Shown: positions 53,724-62,986 of the stretch, piece after piece
Position numbering within the stretch: the stretch's first letter is position 1
How the letters are laid out: every line of letters starts with the position of its first letter
NCBI RefSeq assembly: GCF_000376805.1
Contig: NZ_AQXT01000002.1
Location: 558,001 to 622,000 of the forward strand
Direction of reading: 5' to 3'
Length of the DNA: 64,000 nucleotides
Source of the DNA: Henriciella marina DSM 19595
Lineage (GTDB): Bacteria > Pseudomonadota > Alphaproteobacteria > Caulobacterales > Hyphomonadaceae
Translations under genes and position numbers: made by a program
Notes under the pieces: model-generated
The model's database searches: none
The model's input: only the letters and a program-made list of their open reading frames with translations
What the model was told of the DNA's origin: nothing

Positions 53724-54203
53724 ATGACATCATCAATCAAGGCAAGGTCCGCGTGCCGGCCCCTCACGGCAAAGGCGGCACTCATGCTGGCCAGCATCAT
53801 GATGATGGAAAATAAGGAGGAAGGCGATGACACCGCCCAAATTGTCCGCGCTCTTCATGGTGCAATCAGCTGTCCCGATTGGCAGGCTGCTTCCGAGGCA
53901 TGGGAAACCGCGACCGGACCTGACGACTGCTTGCCATGGCTCAGGGGAAGCATGAACAGGGAACAGAGCAATTGTGCGCTCGCCAATCTAACCGAGATTG
54001 CGCTGGCCGCAGGCGAGGTATCAGAAGAGAGCCGCGCATTGTTGTACAGAATTGCCGAGGTACTGGATCCTGCGCCGGGTCTCGTGGATCAGGCGATCTT
54101 CGTCATCGCGAGCAAGAACAATCGGGACGTTCTGTCCCCCAAGTCGAGCGATGACCCTCATCGACGATTTGCCAGGCATGACAGGCCAAGTGTTTATCAT
54201 TGA
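53724..54203 (+). CDS. TerB-like helical domain protein
   Basis: A 159-residue protein whose central part (about 15-120) reads as two helical hairpins of the TerB type: AALMLASIMMMENKEEGDDT and the second half ANLTEIALAAGEVSEESRAL, where acidic residues of TerB bind metal. The C-terminal 40 residues (SPKSSDDPHRRFARHDRPSV) look disordered. The TerB reading is by pattern and moderate. It starts with ATG after TGGAGAG and is divergent from the HTH/membrane gene, so the two may share a regulatory region. Confidence 0.6.
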   Translation: MTSSIKARSACRPLTAKAALMLASIMMMENKEEGDDTAQIVRALHGAISCPDWQAASEAWETATGPDDCLPWLRGSMNREQSNCALANLTEIALAAGEVSEESRALLYRIAEVLDPAPGLVDQAIFVIASKNNRDVLSPKSSDDPHRRFARHDRPSVYH

Positions 54204-54245
54204 AAGCCCGACTGCCGGTCCCGTCAGGCGCGTGCGAACTTAAGC

Positions 54246-55658
54246 TTACTCGGCGGCCACCGCTTGCCGTTGGGCTGCGAGCCATCCGTCGATATCTTCC
54301 AGCGCTCGAACGGCCTGCACACCCTTCTTCGCCCGGCCCTTGGCCTTGCCGCGGAGGCGTTTTCCTTCGTCATCCTTCTTCGGAATTGTCTCCGGATCGG
54401 GATCGGGGAAGAGGCCGAAATTGATGTTCATCGGCTGGAAGCTCTGCTTGCCCTGAAGGTGCCCGCCTGTGATGTGTCCGATCAGTGCGCCGAGCGCGGT
54501 TGTCGGTGGCGGCGGCGCAAGTTCTGTCCCAAGACGCTCCGCAGCGGCGAAACGGCCGGCGAGGAGGCCCATGGCGGCGCTTTCGACATAGCCTTCAACG
54601 CCTGTCACCTGTCCGGCAAAGCGAAGACGCGGCATGGATTTCATGCGCAGCTGTTCGTCGAGCAGTTTGGGTGAATTGAGGAAGGTATTGCGGTGAATAC
54701 CACCGAGGCGCGCGAACTGTGCGTTCTCAAGGCCCGGGATCATCCGGAAGATGTCGGCCTGCGCGCCGTATTTCAGCTTGGTCTGAAAGCCCACCATGTT
54801 CCAGAGGGTGCCGAGCGCATTGTCCTGGCGAAGCTGGACGACAGCGTATGACTTAACGTCCGGATCATGCGGGTTTGTGAGGCCGACTGGTTTCATCGGT
54901 CCGAAACGCAGCGTCTCGCGGCCGCGCTCTGCCATGACTTCGATGGGCAGGCAGCCTTCGAAATATGGGGTGTCCTTCTCCCAGTCCTTGAACTCGGTTT
55001 TCTCGCCTGCAATCAGGGCGTCGATGAATGCGTTGTACTGCTCTTCATTCATGCCGCAATTGATGTAGGCCGCCTTCTCGCCATGCGGGCCCGGCTTGTC
55101 ATACCGGCTCTGGCGCCAGGCTTTGTCCATGTCGATGGAGTCGAAATAGACAATCGGCGCGATGGCATCGAAGAAGGCGAGGTCTTCCTCGCCTGTATGC
55201 GCGCGGATGGCTTCGGCCAGCTTGATCGACGTCAGCGGCCCAGTCGCGATGATGACGCTGTCCCAGTCTTCAGGTGGGATGTCATCAATGGCTTCGCGGA
55301 CGATTGTGATGTTCGGGTGGGCCTGCAGTGTCGCCGTGACATCTTCTGAAAAGCCTTCACGGTCGACAGCAAGCGCGCTGCCTGCCGGAACCGAATGCAC
55401 GCTCCCCTTTGTGATGATCAGTCCGTTCGCCCGGCGCATTTCTTCATGCAGGACACCAACAGCGTTCGAGGTGTGGTCATCGGAACGGAATGAGTTCGAG
55501 CAGACAAGCTCTGCGAGCTTGTCTGTCTGGTGGGCTTCTGTGTCGCGAACGCCGCGCATCTCATGGATGATCACGGGGACGCCCATATTGGCAGCTTGCC
55601 AGGCGGCTTCGGACCCTGCCATGCCGCCGCCAATGATGTGAATTGGTTTGATGCTCAT
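54246..55658 (-). CDS. trmFO: Methylenetetrahydrofolate--tRNA-(uracil-5-)-methyltransferase TrmFO
   Basis: A 470-residue folate- and FAD-dependent enzyme that makes ribothymidine at U54 of tRNA. The N-terminal FAD motif [17 protein letters not shown] (about 7-23) and the conserved [13 protein letters not shown] (about 49-61), the [18 protein letters not shown] segment and the [11 protein letters not shown] region define TrmFO. The C-terminal 60 residues are Lys/Arg-rich. ATG 55658 (MSIKPIHII) is chosen over one 12 codons upstream. It is divergent from the MATE gene. Confidence 0.95.
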   Translation of the reverse strand: MSIKPIHIIGGGMAGSEAAWQAANMGVPVIIHEMRGVRDTEAHQTDKLAELVCSNSFRSDDHTSNAVGVLHEEMRRANGLIITKGSVHSVPAGSALAVDREGFSEDVTATLQAHPNITIVREAIDDIPPEDWDSVIIATGPLTSIKLAEAIRAHTGEEDLAFFDAIAPIVYFDSIDMDKAWRQSRYDKPGPHGEKAAYINCGMNEEQYNAFIDALIAGEKTEFKDWEKDTPYFEGCLPIEVMAERGRETLRFGPMKPVGLTNPHDPDVKSYAVVQLRQDNALGTLWNMVGFQTKLKYGAQADIFRMIPGLENAQFARLGGIHRNTFLNSPKLLDEQLRMKSMPRLRFAGQVTGVEGYVESAAMGLLAGRFAAAERLGTELAPPPPTTALGALIGHITGGHLQGKQSFQPMNINFGLFPDPDPETIPKKDDEGKRLRGKAKGRAKKGVQAVRALEDIDGWLAAQRQAVAAE

Positions 55659-55749
55659 GGCTCCGGATGTGCGGGTTTGAGGCGCCAAGGTCAAGCTGAC
55701 GCAGTCAGGGTGGCTGGACAGGGGGCTGGCACGTCATAGCTCCGCCTCG

Positions 55750-57165
55750 GTGCCAGTGGCTGGCGCACGATGCACCACAGCGAAGAGACACCAGACATTG
55801 CAACTTACCCAAGGCTCCGTCCGCGCATCCTTTTCGAAGGTCTGGATCCCAATGATATCGGGTGTCCTAGCCGTGAAAGCGATTGGCGTATCGGACGCCT
55901 ATTTTGTCGGACAGCTTGGCGAAGACAAGCTGGCGGCCATTTCATACACGTTCCCGATTGTCATGACGCTGATCAGCCTCGCTATCGGGCTGAGTGCAGG
56001 CGCATCATCTGTTCTCTCGCGCATGATAGGTGCGGACGCCTCGATTGAAGAACAGGCAGAGTTGACAACGGGCGCGATCTGCATGGCGCTGATTATCTCG
56101 GTCGCGCTCTCTGTCTTCGGATTTCTGTTTATCGGGCCGATCCTCAGCCTGCTCGGCGCCGAGGGGCAGATCCATGAGGACGCGCGCACATTCATGCTCA
56201 TCTGGTTTGCTGGCGTGGTCTTTCTGGTGGTCCTCGTGGCGACCAATGGCCTCCTGCGAGCAACAGGAGACGGCGTTAGTCCGGCTATCCTGATGAGTTC
56301 GATTGCCATCCTGAATATCGCTATCAATCCGGTATTTATCTTCGGACTAGGCCCTGTGCCTGAGTTCGGGATGCAGGGGGCGGCGGTCGCAACGATTACG
56401 GCGCGCGCTTTCTCAACCATCGGGGCGTTCTATCTGCTGGCCCGCAAGGATTTACTGGTCGTCTCGTTCAGCTCCATCAAGGCAGGACTGGGCCGGTGGA
56501 AGCAGGTGGCTCGCATTGGTTTGCCGGCGTCCCTGTCGACGTCGGTCAATCCGATTGCGCTATCAATTGCGACGGCAGCCGTTTCAACGCTTGGCTCATC
56601 AGATGTCGCCGCCTTCGGTCTGGTGACGAAGATCCAGTCCTTTGCGGTCGTGCCTCTTCTGGCCCTCTCAGCGGCGGCGGCGCCCTTCATTGGTCAAAAC
56701 AGCGGCGCGGGCGAGACAGAAAGATCGCGAGCAAGTCTATGGTTCAGCGCGCAGGTTTCGATTGGATGGGCCGTTCTGCTGGCGGTCTTCTTCTTTTTTT
56801 CAGGTGACTGGCTGGTCTCATTCTTCACGTCATCGAAAGCGACGCAGGAATTGGCTGCGCTCTACCTTGCGATCGTTCCGCTGTCCTATGCCGGTTATGG
56901 CGTGATCATTTCGCTTACCGCTGGCCTCAATGGGCTCGGCAGGTCAGTCAGTGGTCTGGCGATCGGGGCAGGGCGCGCGCTCGGGCTCCTGGCGACGGGC
57001 GCGTGGATTGGCGTTCTGCTCGGCGGGTTTCTAGGGCTTGCTATCGGCGTTTTCTTTGCGAACGCTGTCTCAGGATTGATCGGCGTCTTCATAATTAAAC
57101 GTCACGGCCTGAAAGAGGTAGATGATGGCGGCAACACCTCCCACGATTGCTATGAGAGCGAATAG
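55750..57165 (+). CDS. MATE-family efflux transporter
   Basis: A 471-residue multidrug and toxin extrusion protein with about 12 membrane segments in two similar halves. The N-terminal LTQGSVRASFSKVWIPMISG and SDAYFVGQLGEDKLAAISYT match the MATE pattern, as does GLSAGASSVLSRMIGA. The start is GTG at 55750; a TTG at 55798 just before QLTQGSVRAS is a plausible alternative. Sodium- or proton-coupled drug efflux is the expected role. The substrate is unknown. Confidence 0.88.
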   Translation: MPVAGARCTTAKRHQTLQLTQGSVRASFSKVWIPMISGVLAVKAIGVSDAYFVGQLGEDKLAAISYTFPIVMTLISLAIGLSAGASSVLSRMIGADASIEEQAELTTGAICMALIISVALSVFGFLFIGPILSLLGAEGQIHEDARTFMLIWFAGVVFLVVLVATNGLLRATGDGVSPAILMSSIAILNIAINPVFIFGLGPVPEFGMQGAAVATITARAFSTIGAFYLLARKDLLVVSFSSIKAGLGRWKQVARIGLPASLSTSVNPIALSIATAAVSTLGSSDVAAFGLVTKIQSFAVVPLLALSAAAAPFIGQNSGAGETERSRASLWFSAQVSIGWAVLLAVFFFFSGDWLVSFFTSSKATQELAALYLAIVPLSYAGYGVIISLTAGLNGLGRSVSGLAIGAGRALGLLATGAWIGVLLGGFLGLAIGVFFANAVSGLIGVFIIKRHGLKEVDDGGNTSHDCYESE

Positions 57166-57214
57166 GCCTCAGACGAGCTCTGAATGAGCGCCCGAGGCTG
57201 GAGGATGCTGAGAG

Positions 57215-58681
57215 TTGACTGACGAGAGTGACGCAAAGGGTCTGTTGGACCCTGAAGACTGGACCGCCTTTCGCGCGCGGGCACACGAGACGCTTGATCG
57301 CGCACTGGAAAAATTGGAGCGGGCCGGGACGGGGCGTGTCTGGACGCCTGTTCCCGAAAGTGTAGATGCGCAAATAAAGACGGCGCTGACAGGGGCCCCG
57401 CTTAGTTCTGCCAATGTGGATGATGCGCTGGCTTCGCTTTTGCCCCATGGTGTCGGCAATACGCATCCGCGTTTCCTTGGATGGGTGCATGGCACCGGAA
57501 CACCTTTTGGCCTGCTACCGGCCATGATGGATGCGGCGATGAACGCCAATTGCGGGGGGAGGGATCATGTCGGGCTACGGGTCGAGCGTGAGCTGACTAG
57601 CTGGGTTTCCGAGCTGTTTGGCTTTCCAGACACCGCTAGCGGCCTCGTCGTGACGGGGACGTCCATGGCGACAATTATTGCCATGAAGGTCGCGCGGGAT
57701 GCCGCGCTGAATTTCCAGTCGCGCGAGAATGGTATCGATGGGGCGGGGCTGGTCGGATACACCTCGAGTGAGGCCCATGCCTGCAACGCCCGCGCCTTCG
57801 ATATGCTTGGGCTTGGGGCCGCGGCGCTTCGGAAAGTACCGGTAGACGATGCGTTCCGTTTGAATGTTGACGCACTGAAGCGCGCTATCGAGGCGGACAG
57901 AGAGGCGGGTTTGACGCCGTTCGCCATTATCGGCACTGCCGGAACGGTGAATACCGGTGCCATCGATGACCTCGACGCTATCGGCGAAATCGCTGAGGAC
58001 CAATCTCTCTGGCTGCATGTCGACGGCGCGTTTGCGGCCTCTGGAGTCATGAGTCCGGATGTGTCGCCAAAGCTGCGAGGTATTGAGCGCGCGAGCTCGA
58101 TCGCGTTCGACTTTCATAAGTGGCTTCACGTGAATTATGATGCCGGTTTCGTGCTGGTGCGCGATGAGGCGCTTCACCGACAGGCTTTTTCCTCGCGCCC
58201 GGATTACCTGAAGGCCGCTGAGCGTGGGCTGGCGGCGGGCAACCCCTGGCCTGTGGAGTATGGGCCTGAACTCTCACGCGGATTTCGCGCGCTGAAAATC
58301 TGGGCGCACATCGCCGAGTTTGGGACTAAGAGGCTGGGCGAAGCGATCTCTCATAATTGCCGCCTGATCGAGAGGCTTGCTAGTCTTGTAGACGATACAG
58401 ACGAATTCGAACGCCTTGCGCCCATTTCAACGTCGATCTGTTGTTTCCGCTATGTTGCGGCAGGCCTTGAGAACGCGCAGCTCGATGCGTTGAATGAGGA
58501 GATCGTGATCCGGCTGCAGGAAATCGGCATCGCGGCGCCGTCGACCACGGGAATTGGAGGCAGGCTCGCCATTCGGGTGAACATGACCAACCACCGCACC
58601 CGCGAGCAAGATCTGCATATTTTGCTGGATGCCATTCGTGAGCTCGCCCCCGCCGCAATCGAGGCTGTGAGCCACCCATGA
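57215..58681 (+). CDS. PLP-dependent amino acid decarboxylase, aromatic-type
   Basis: A 488-residue group II decarboxylase. The PLP-lysine lies in SIAFDFHKWLHVNYDAGFVL (Lys in FDFHKW), the cofactor Asp region is WLHVDGAFAASGVMSP, and HPRFLGWVHGTGTPFG in the N-terminal half matches the aromatic-L-amino-acid/tyrosine decarboxylase family. The start is TTG at 57215 with GGAGG about 10 bases upstream; no ATG fits near the expected N-terminus. The substrate cannot be fixed from the sequence. It begins 49 bases after the MATE stop. Confidence 0.88.
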   Translation: MTDESDAKGLLDPEDWTAFRARAHETLDRALEKLERAGTGRVWTPVPESVDAQIKTALTGAPLSSANVDDALASLLPHGVGNTHPRFLGWVHGTGTPFGLLPAMMDAAMNANCGGRDHVGLRVERELTSWVSELFGFPDTASGLVVTGTSMATIIAMKVARDAALNFQSRENGIDGAGLVGYTSSEAHACNARAFDMLGLGAAALRKVPVDDAFRLNVDALKRAIEADREAGLTPFAIIGTAGTVNTGAIDDLDAIGEIAEDQSLWLHVDGAFAASGVMSPDVSPKLRGIERASSIAFDFHKWLHVNYDAGFVLVRDEALHRQAFSSRPDYLKAAERGLAAGNPWPVEYGPELSRGFRALKIWAHIAEFGTKRLGEAISHNCRLIERLASLVDDTDEFERLAPISTSICCFRYVAAGLENAQLDALNEEIVIRLQEIGIAAPSTTGIGGRLAIRVNMTNHRTREQDLHILLDAIRELAPAAIEAVSHP

Positions 58682-58763
58682 AGCATAGGTCTGGCGGCGA
58701 GCCCTGCAAAAGCCTTCACACGGCCCGTTGCCGCCCGCATGAGAGAGGGTTACCTCCTCAGTC

Positions 58764-60113
58764 ATGACATCCAGTTTCAAGACGCCGCCCCAGGACATCC
58801 TCGCCAAGCTTATCGACCAGTGCCTCGCGGCCGGTGCGACCGCTGCAGACTGCTCGCTCGCCGTCTCTGATGGCGTCAGCGTAGATGTGCGTGATGGCAA
58901 GCTCGAAAATGTCGAGCGCAGCGAGTCGCAAGGCGTGTCCTTGCGCGCGCTCTTCGGGCAGCGGCAGGCGCATGTATCGGGGTCTGATATGTCGGACGAG
59001 GCGCTCAAAACGATGGCGAAACGCTGTGTTGCGATGGCCAAAGCCGTGCCGGAAGACAAGTTCGCCGGTCTGCCTGATCCTGAGCTTCTGGAGAACAACC
59101 CGCCCGAGCTCGATCTTGAAGGAGACGGTGAAATCCCGCTCGACCGGCTTGAGGCGGATGCCATCGAGGCCGAAGCGGCCGCTCTGGCGGTCGAGGGCGT
59201 CAAGACGGTCGCCGGCTGCGGAAATGGATGGAGCCATATGGAGAGATGGGTGGCGGCGAGCAATGGCTTCTCCTCCTATCTGTCGGGTGGCTCGACAGGT
59301 CTCGGACTTGCTGCTGTGGCCATGCACGATGATGCCATGGAGCGCGACTATGACAGCTGGAGCGTCCGTAAGATGGCGCACCGTCCGAAACCCGCGGAGA
59401 TCGGCCGGGTCGCAGGTGAGCGCGCCGTTGCGCGGCTTGGGCCCCGCAAGGTGAAGACGCAAAAGGCTGCCGTAATCTATGACAAGCGCGTCGCATCCAG
59501 CCTGATCGGCGCCTTCCTGTCAGCGATATCCGGTCCTTCGGTGGCGCGCGGCGTGAGCTTTCTGAAAGACCGCATGGCGCAGAAGGTTTTTGCCGATGGT
59601 ATCAACATCATAGACGACCCTTTCCTGGAGCGGGCCCTTGGCTGTCGCAATCATGATGGCGAAGGTCTGCCTGTTTCGCGCAAGGCGCTGATCGAGGACG
59701 GCGTTCTGACGCGCTGGTTGCTCAACGGGTCGTCAGCGCGCCAGCTCGGACTTGAACCCAACGGGTTTGCGAGCGGCGGGTTTGGCAATCCACCAGGCGT
59801 CGGCACATCCAATACGCATATCGAAGCAGGCTCAATGTCACCGGACGAGTTGATGAGCCAGGTCGGGAAAGGCCTGCTTGTGACCGACATGTTCGGCCCA
59901 TCAATCAATCCCAATACCGGCGACTATTCGGTTGGTGTGGCCGGTTTCTGGTTTGAGGGCGGCGAGATCCAGTATCCTGTCTCCGAAGTGACCATTGCGG
60001 GGGATCTACCCGCGATCTTCGCGCGTCTTATCCCTGCGTCTGATCTGGAATTCCGCGGTCGCACGAATGCACCAAGCCTTCTGGTCGAGGACATGTCGAT
60101 TGCAGGAAACTGA
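58764..60113 (+). CDS. pmbA: TldD/PmbA family metalloprotease-like protein
   Basis: A 449-residue PmbA (TldE) homologue. Conserved stretches are VSVDVRDGKLENVERSESQG (about 36-55), AVIYDKRVASSLIGAFLSAI and the C-terminal MFGPSINPNTGDYSVGVAGF and DLEFRGRTNAPSLLVEDMSI. PmbA lacks the zinc HExxxH and acts with TldD in peptide antibiotic maturation and toxin processing. TldD is not in the window. It overlaps the following nucleotidase-like gene by 14 bases. Confidence 0.93.
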   Translation: MTSSFKTPPQDILAKLIDQCLAAGATAADCSLAVSDGVSVDVRDGKLENVERSESQGVSLRALFGQRQAHVSGSDMSDEALKTMAKRCVAMAKAVPEDKFAGLPDPELLENNPPELDLEGDGEIPLDRLEADAIEAEAAALAVEGVKTVAGCGNGWSHMERWVAASNGFSSYLSGGSTGLGLAAVAMHDDAMERDYDSWSVRKMAHRPKPAEIGRVAGERAVARLGPRKVKTQKAAVIYDKRVASSLIGAFLSAISGPSVARGVSFLKDRMAQKVFADGINIIDDPFLERALGCRNHDGEGLPVSRKALIEDGVLTRWLLNGSSARQLGLEPNGFASGGFGNPPGVGTSNTHIEAGSMSPDELMSQVGKGLLVTDMFGPSINPNTGDYSVGVAGFWFEGGEIQYPVSEVTIAGDLPAIFARLIPASDLEFRGRTNAPSLLVEDMSIAGN

Positions 60114-61218
60114 CGCGCCCTTCAGCGAAGATTTCAAGCTTCTTCATGAAGCTGTGATCAAGGCTGGAAGCATGGCGCTGTCACGGTTCGAGGCCGGGGA
60201 CGTCAAGTCATGGGAAAAGTCGCCTGGTCATCCGGTCACAGCGGCTGACCTTGAGGCGAACCAGATCCTGAAAGAGCACCTCACCAGCAACCGTCCAGAT
60301 TATGGCTGGCTGTCGGAAGAGACGGCGCTCGACCGGAACACGCACCTCACGGACACTGTCTGGTGCATCGACCCGATCGATGGAACGCGGGCCTTCATGA
60401 CCGGTGAGCCTTACTGGGCGATTGCGGGAGCTCTGATCAAGGACGGGCGCGCAATGTGCGGTGTTGTCCACGCCCCGGCCCTTGGGGAGACTTATGGCGC
60501 AGAACTTGGCAAAGGCGCCTGGCTGAACGGACAGAGGCTTCTGACAAGCAGCCGCAATGAAGAATCCGGATGCAGGTTGATTGCATCGGAATCCATGCTG
60601 ACCCATCCGGCCTGGAGCGTGCCCTGGCCAGACATGGAGTTGGCGAAACCGAAGCCGAACGCCACGCTTCTAAGAATGTGCTGGGTTGCGACGGGGCAGT
60701 GGGATGCAACGCTGGCTCTGTGGCGCAAATCTGACTGGGACCTTGCCGCAGGGACAGTGATCGTGGAGGAGGCGGGCGGGATTGCCTCTACCCATCTCGG
60801 CGAACCCTATCTCTTCAATCGCAGCGAACCTGCCCAGCGCAGTCTCATTGCGGCTGGAAAGCGACTGCATCCTCTGTTAGTGGAGCGCGTCAAAGGCGTG
60901 CGCCTGCCCGACCCGAACTGGACCGTCAGACCGCACGATAGATCGAACGATACGGAGCAGAAAAAGATGGCCGATACGCCGGATACCAAGCAACTCCTTC
61001 ACCTGGTCCTTGGTGGTGAGCTGAAAGACGTTCGCGGCATCGAATTCGAAGACCTTTCGAAGCTGGACTTCGTTGGCGCGTTCCCAAGCTACAAGGCGGC
61101 CTATGACGCCTGGAAGAATGCTGCCCAGCGGACCGTAGACAATGCCGAGATGCGCTACTTCATCCTGCATGCGCACAGGCTGCTCGATCCTGAGACCGGG
61201 TCGCACCATCACGTCTGA
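60100..61218 (+). CDS. Inositol-phosphatase-type 3'(2'),5'-bisphosphate nucleotidase fused to DUF4170
   Basis: A 372-residue protein with two domains in one frame. The first (about 5-265) is an inositol-monophosphatase/CysQ-type phosphatase: GWLSEET, WCIDPIDGTRAF (the metal motif) and SDWDLAAGTVIVEEAGG. The second (about 290-372, from MADTPDTKQL) matches DUF4170, usually a separate gene of about 80 residues. There is no stop between them. A GGAG motif lies 8 bases before the internal ATG at 60967, so DUF4170 might also be made alone. The start is TTG 60100 with GAGGA 9 bases upstream, overlapping pmbA by 14 bases. Confidence 0.85.
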   Translation: MQETDAPFSEDFKLLHEAVIKAGSMALSRFEAGDVKSWEKSPGHPVTAADLEANQILKEHLTSNRPDYGWLSEETALDRNTHLTDTVWCIDPIDGTRAFMTGEPYWAIAGALIKDGRAMCGVVHAPALGETYGAELGKGAWLNGQRLLTSSRNEESGCRLIASESMLTHPAWSVPWPDMELAKPKPNATLLRMCWVATGQWDATLALWRKSDWDLAAGTVIVEEAGGIASTHLGEPYLFNRSEPAQRSLIAAGKRLHPLLVERVKGVRLPDPNWTVRPHDRSNDTEQKKMADTPDTKQLLHLVLGGELKDVRGIEFEDLSKLDFVGAFPSYKAAYDAWKNAAQRTVDNAEMRYFILHAHRLLDPETGSHHHV

Positions 61219-61219
61219 C

Positions 61220-62986
61220 ATGGCAACCGGGCCAGTGGCAGAGCGCACCCACAGCCTGTTCAGGTTGATCAGGGAACGGTTCAAGCCGCACTGGAAGTGG
61301 TTCGTTGTTGGCACGCTCTGCGCGGCAGTGACCGCCGTTGCGGCCGCTTCGTATGGCTATCTGCTAAAGCTGATCGTTGAGGGCCTTGAAGCGCTTGCAC
61401 AGCCGGACTCGGGTGTGGTGCCGTCGAATTTGTGGTGGCTCATCGGCATTATCGGGTTTGCGGCTGCGGTCAGGTCGCTCTCGCTCTATGGCATGACGCT
61501 GGCCAATAATACCGGCGTCCAGCGCGCGGTTGTCGACGTTCAGGCAGATCAGTTCAATTCGCTCACTGACGGCGATTTCGCACGCCTCTCTGGCGACCGG
61601 TCGGGCGGTTTCGTTTCCCGCTTTATCAATGACGTGAACGCGCTGCGCGATGCCGGCCTCCGGCTGGCAAACAATCTGACCAAGGGCGTGCTGACCGTTA
61701 CTGGCGTCCTGATCACCATGTTCATCATGGACTGGAAGCTTACGCTGGTCCTGATCCTTGTCTATCCAATTGCTTTTGGCCCCGTGATAGGCCTCGGCAA
61801 CCGAGTGCGCCGCCGCTCGAAGCAGGCGCAGCGCCAGATCGGTGAAGTTGCATCGCTCCTGTCCGAGAGCTTTCAGTCAGCTCGTGTGGTGAAAGCCTAT
61901 GGGCTGGAGAACTATCAGAAGGCCCGTGCGCGGCGCGGTTTTGCGGAGCGGTCTCGTCTCTTTCTGAAGGTTCTAACCGACAGGGCGGCCGTCGATCCGA
62001 TTCTTGAGATTACCGGCGGGCTCGCGCTTGTCGGTATTCTGGCTCTAACCGCCTGGCGCATTGCAGATGGCGACACCTCGCTTGGCAATTTCGTCGGCGT
62101 CATCGGGGCGGTCGCTGTCGCAGCGCCGGAAGTGCGGGCACTCGGTACGCTTAATGCCGTCGCGCAGGAGGGGGGCGCGGCAGCAGACCGTGTCTTCGAG
62201 ATTATCGATGCATCGCCCCAGATAAAGGACAGGTCCGATGCCACACCGCTTGAGGCGGCGCGTGGTAGCGTTGAGTTCGACAATGTGCACTTTGCCTACC
62301 CGGACGGCTCGCAGGCGCTGAAAGGTCTCTCATTCTCCGCAAATCCGGGTGAAACTGTGGCGCTTGTCGGTCCGTCGGGAGCGGGAAAGTCTACTGTATT
62401 CAATCTCCTGCTGAGGTTATATGAACCTGTGTCCGGTACGGTTCTGGTCGATGGCTGTGATGTGCGCAACTATACGGGCGCAAGCCTCAGGCGGGCGACT
62501 GCCCTCGTCGCGCAAGAGGCTCTTCTTTTCGACGATACGGTGGCTGCGAATATCGCGCTTGGCCGGATCGGGGCGCGGCGCGAAGAAATCAAGGAAGCTG
62601 CGCGGGCTGCCAGTGCGCATGACTTCATTCTCGGTTTGCCGGGTGGCTATGAAGCCCCTTGTGGTGAGATGGGCCGCAATCTGTCGGGCGGGCAGCGCCA
62701 GCGTATCGCCCTCGCCAGAGCCATCATCAGGCAGGCGCCTATCCTGCTCCTTGATGAGGCGACCTCGGCGCTAGACGCCGAGAGTGAGGCGAAGGTGCAG
62801 GTAGCCCTGGGCGAGTATGCCAAGAACCGCACGACTTTGGTCATTGCTCACAGGCTTTCGACCGTCCGGTCAGCAGACCGGATCGTCGTGCTGGATGATG
62901 GCAAGGTTGCTGAAGAAGGTACCCACCAGGAGCTGCTTCGCCACGGAGGCCTCTACAAGCAGCTTGTCGAGCTACAGCTCAGCTAG
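61220..62986 (+). CDS. msbA: MsbA-like ABC exporter (lipid A / multidrug type)
   Basis: A 588-residue half-transporter. Six membrane segments in the N-terminal half (about 25-310), then the ATPase: Walker A LVGPSGAGKSTVFNLLLRL, signature LSGGQRQRIALARAI, Walker B ILLLDEATSALD and the switch His in VIAHRLSTV. It acts as a homodimer. MsbA flips lipid A; multidrug half-exporters look alike, so the symbol is likely but not certain. It begins one base after the fused nucleotidase gene's stop. Its stop is the CTAG shared with the convergent FrnE-like gene. Confidence 0.88.
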   Translation: MATGPVAERTHSLFRLIRERFKPHWKWFVVGTLCAAVTAVAAASYGYLLKLIVEGLEALAQPDSGVVPSNLWWLIGIIGFAAAVRSLSLYGMTLANNTGVQRAVVDVQADQFNSLTDGDFARLSGDRSGGFVSRFINDVNALRDAGLRLANNLTKGVLTVTGVLITMFIMDWKLTLVLILVYPIAFGPVIGLGNRVRRRSKQAQRQIGEVASLLSESFQSARVVKAYGLENYQKARARRGFAERSRLFLKVLTDRAAVDPILEITGGLALVGILALTAWRIADGDTSLGNFVGVIGAVAVAAPEVRALGTLNAVAQEGGAAADRVFEIIDASPQIKDRSDATPLEAARGSVEFDNVHFAYPDGSQALKGLSFSANPGETVALVGPSGAGKSTVFNLLLRLYEPVSGTVLVDGCDVRNYTGASLRRATALVAQEALLFDDTVAANIALGRIGARREEIKEAARAASAHDFILGLPGGYEAPCGEMGRNLSGGQRQRIALARAIIRQAPILLLDEATSALDAESEAKVQVALGEYAKNRTTLVIAHRLSTVRSADRIVVLDDGKVAEEGTHQELLRHGGLYKQLVELQLS

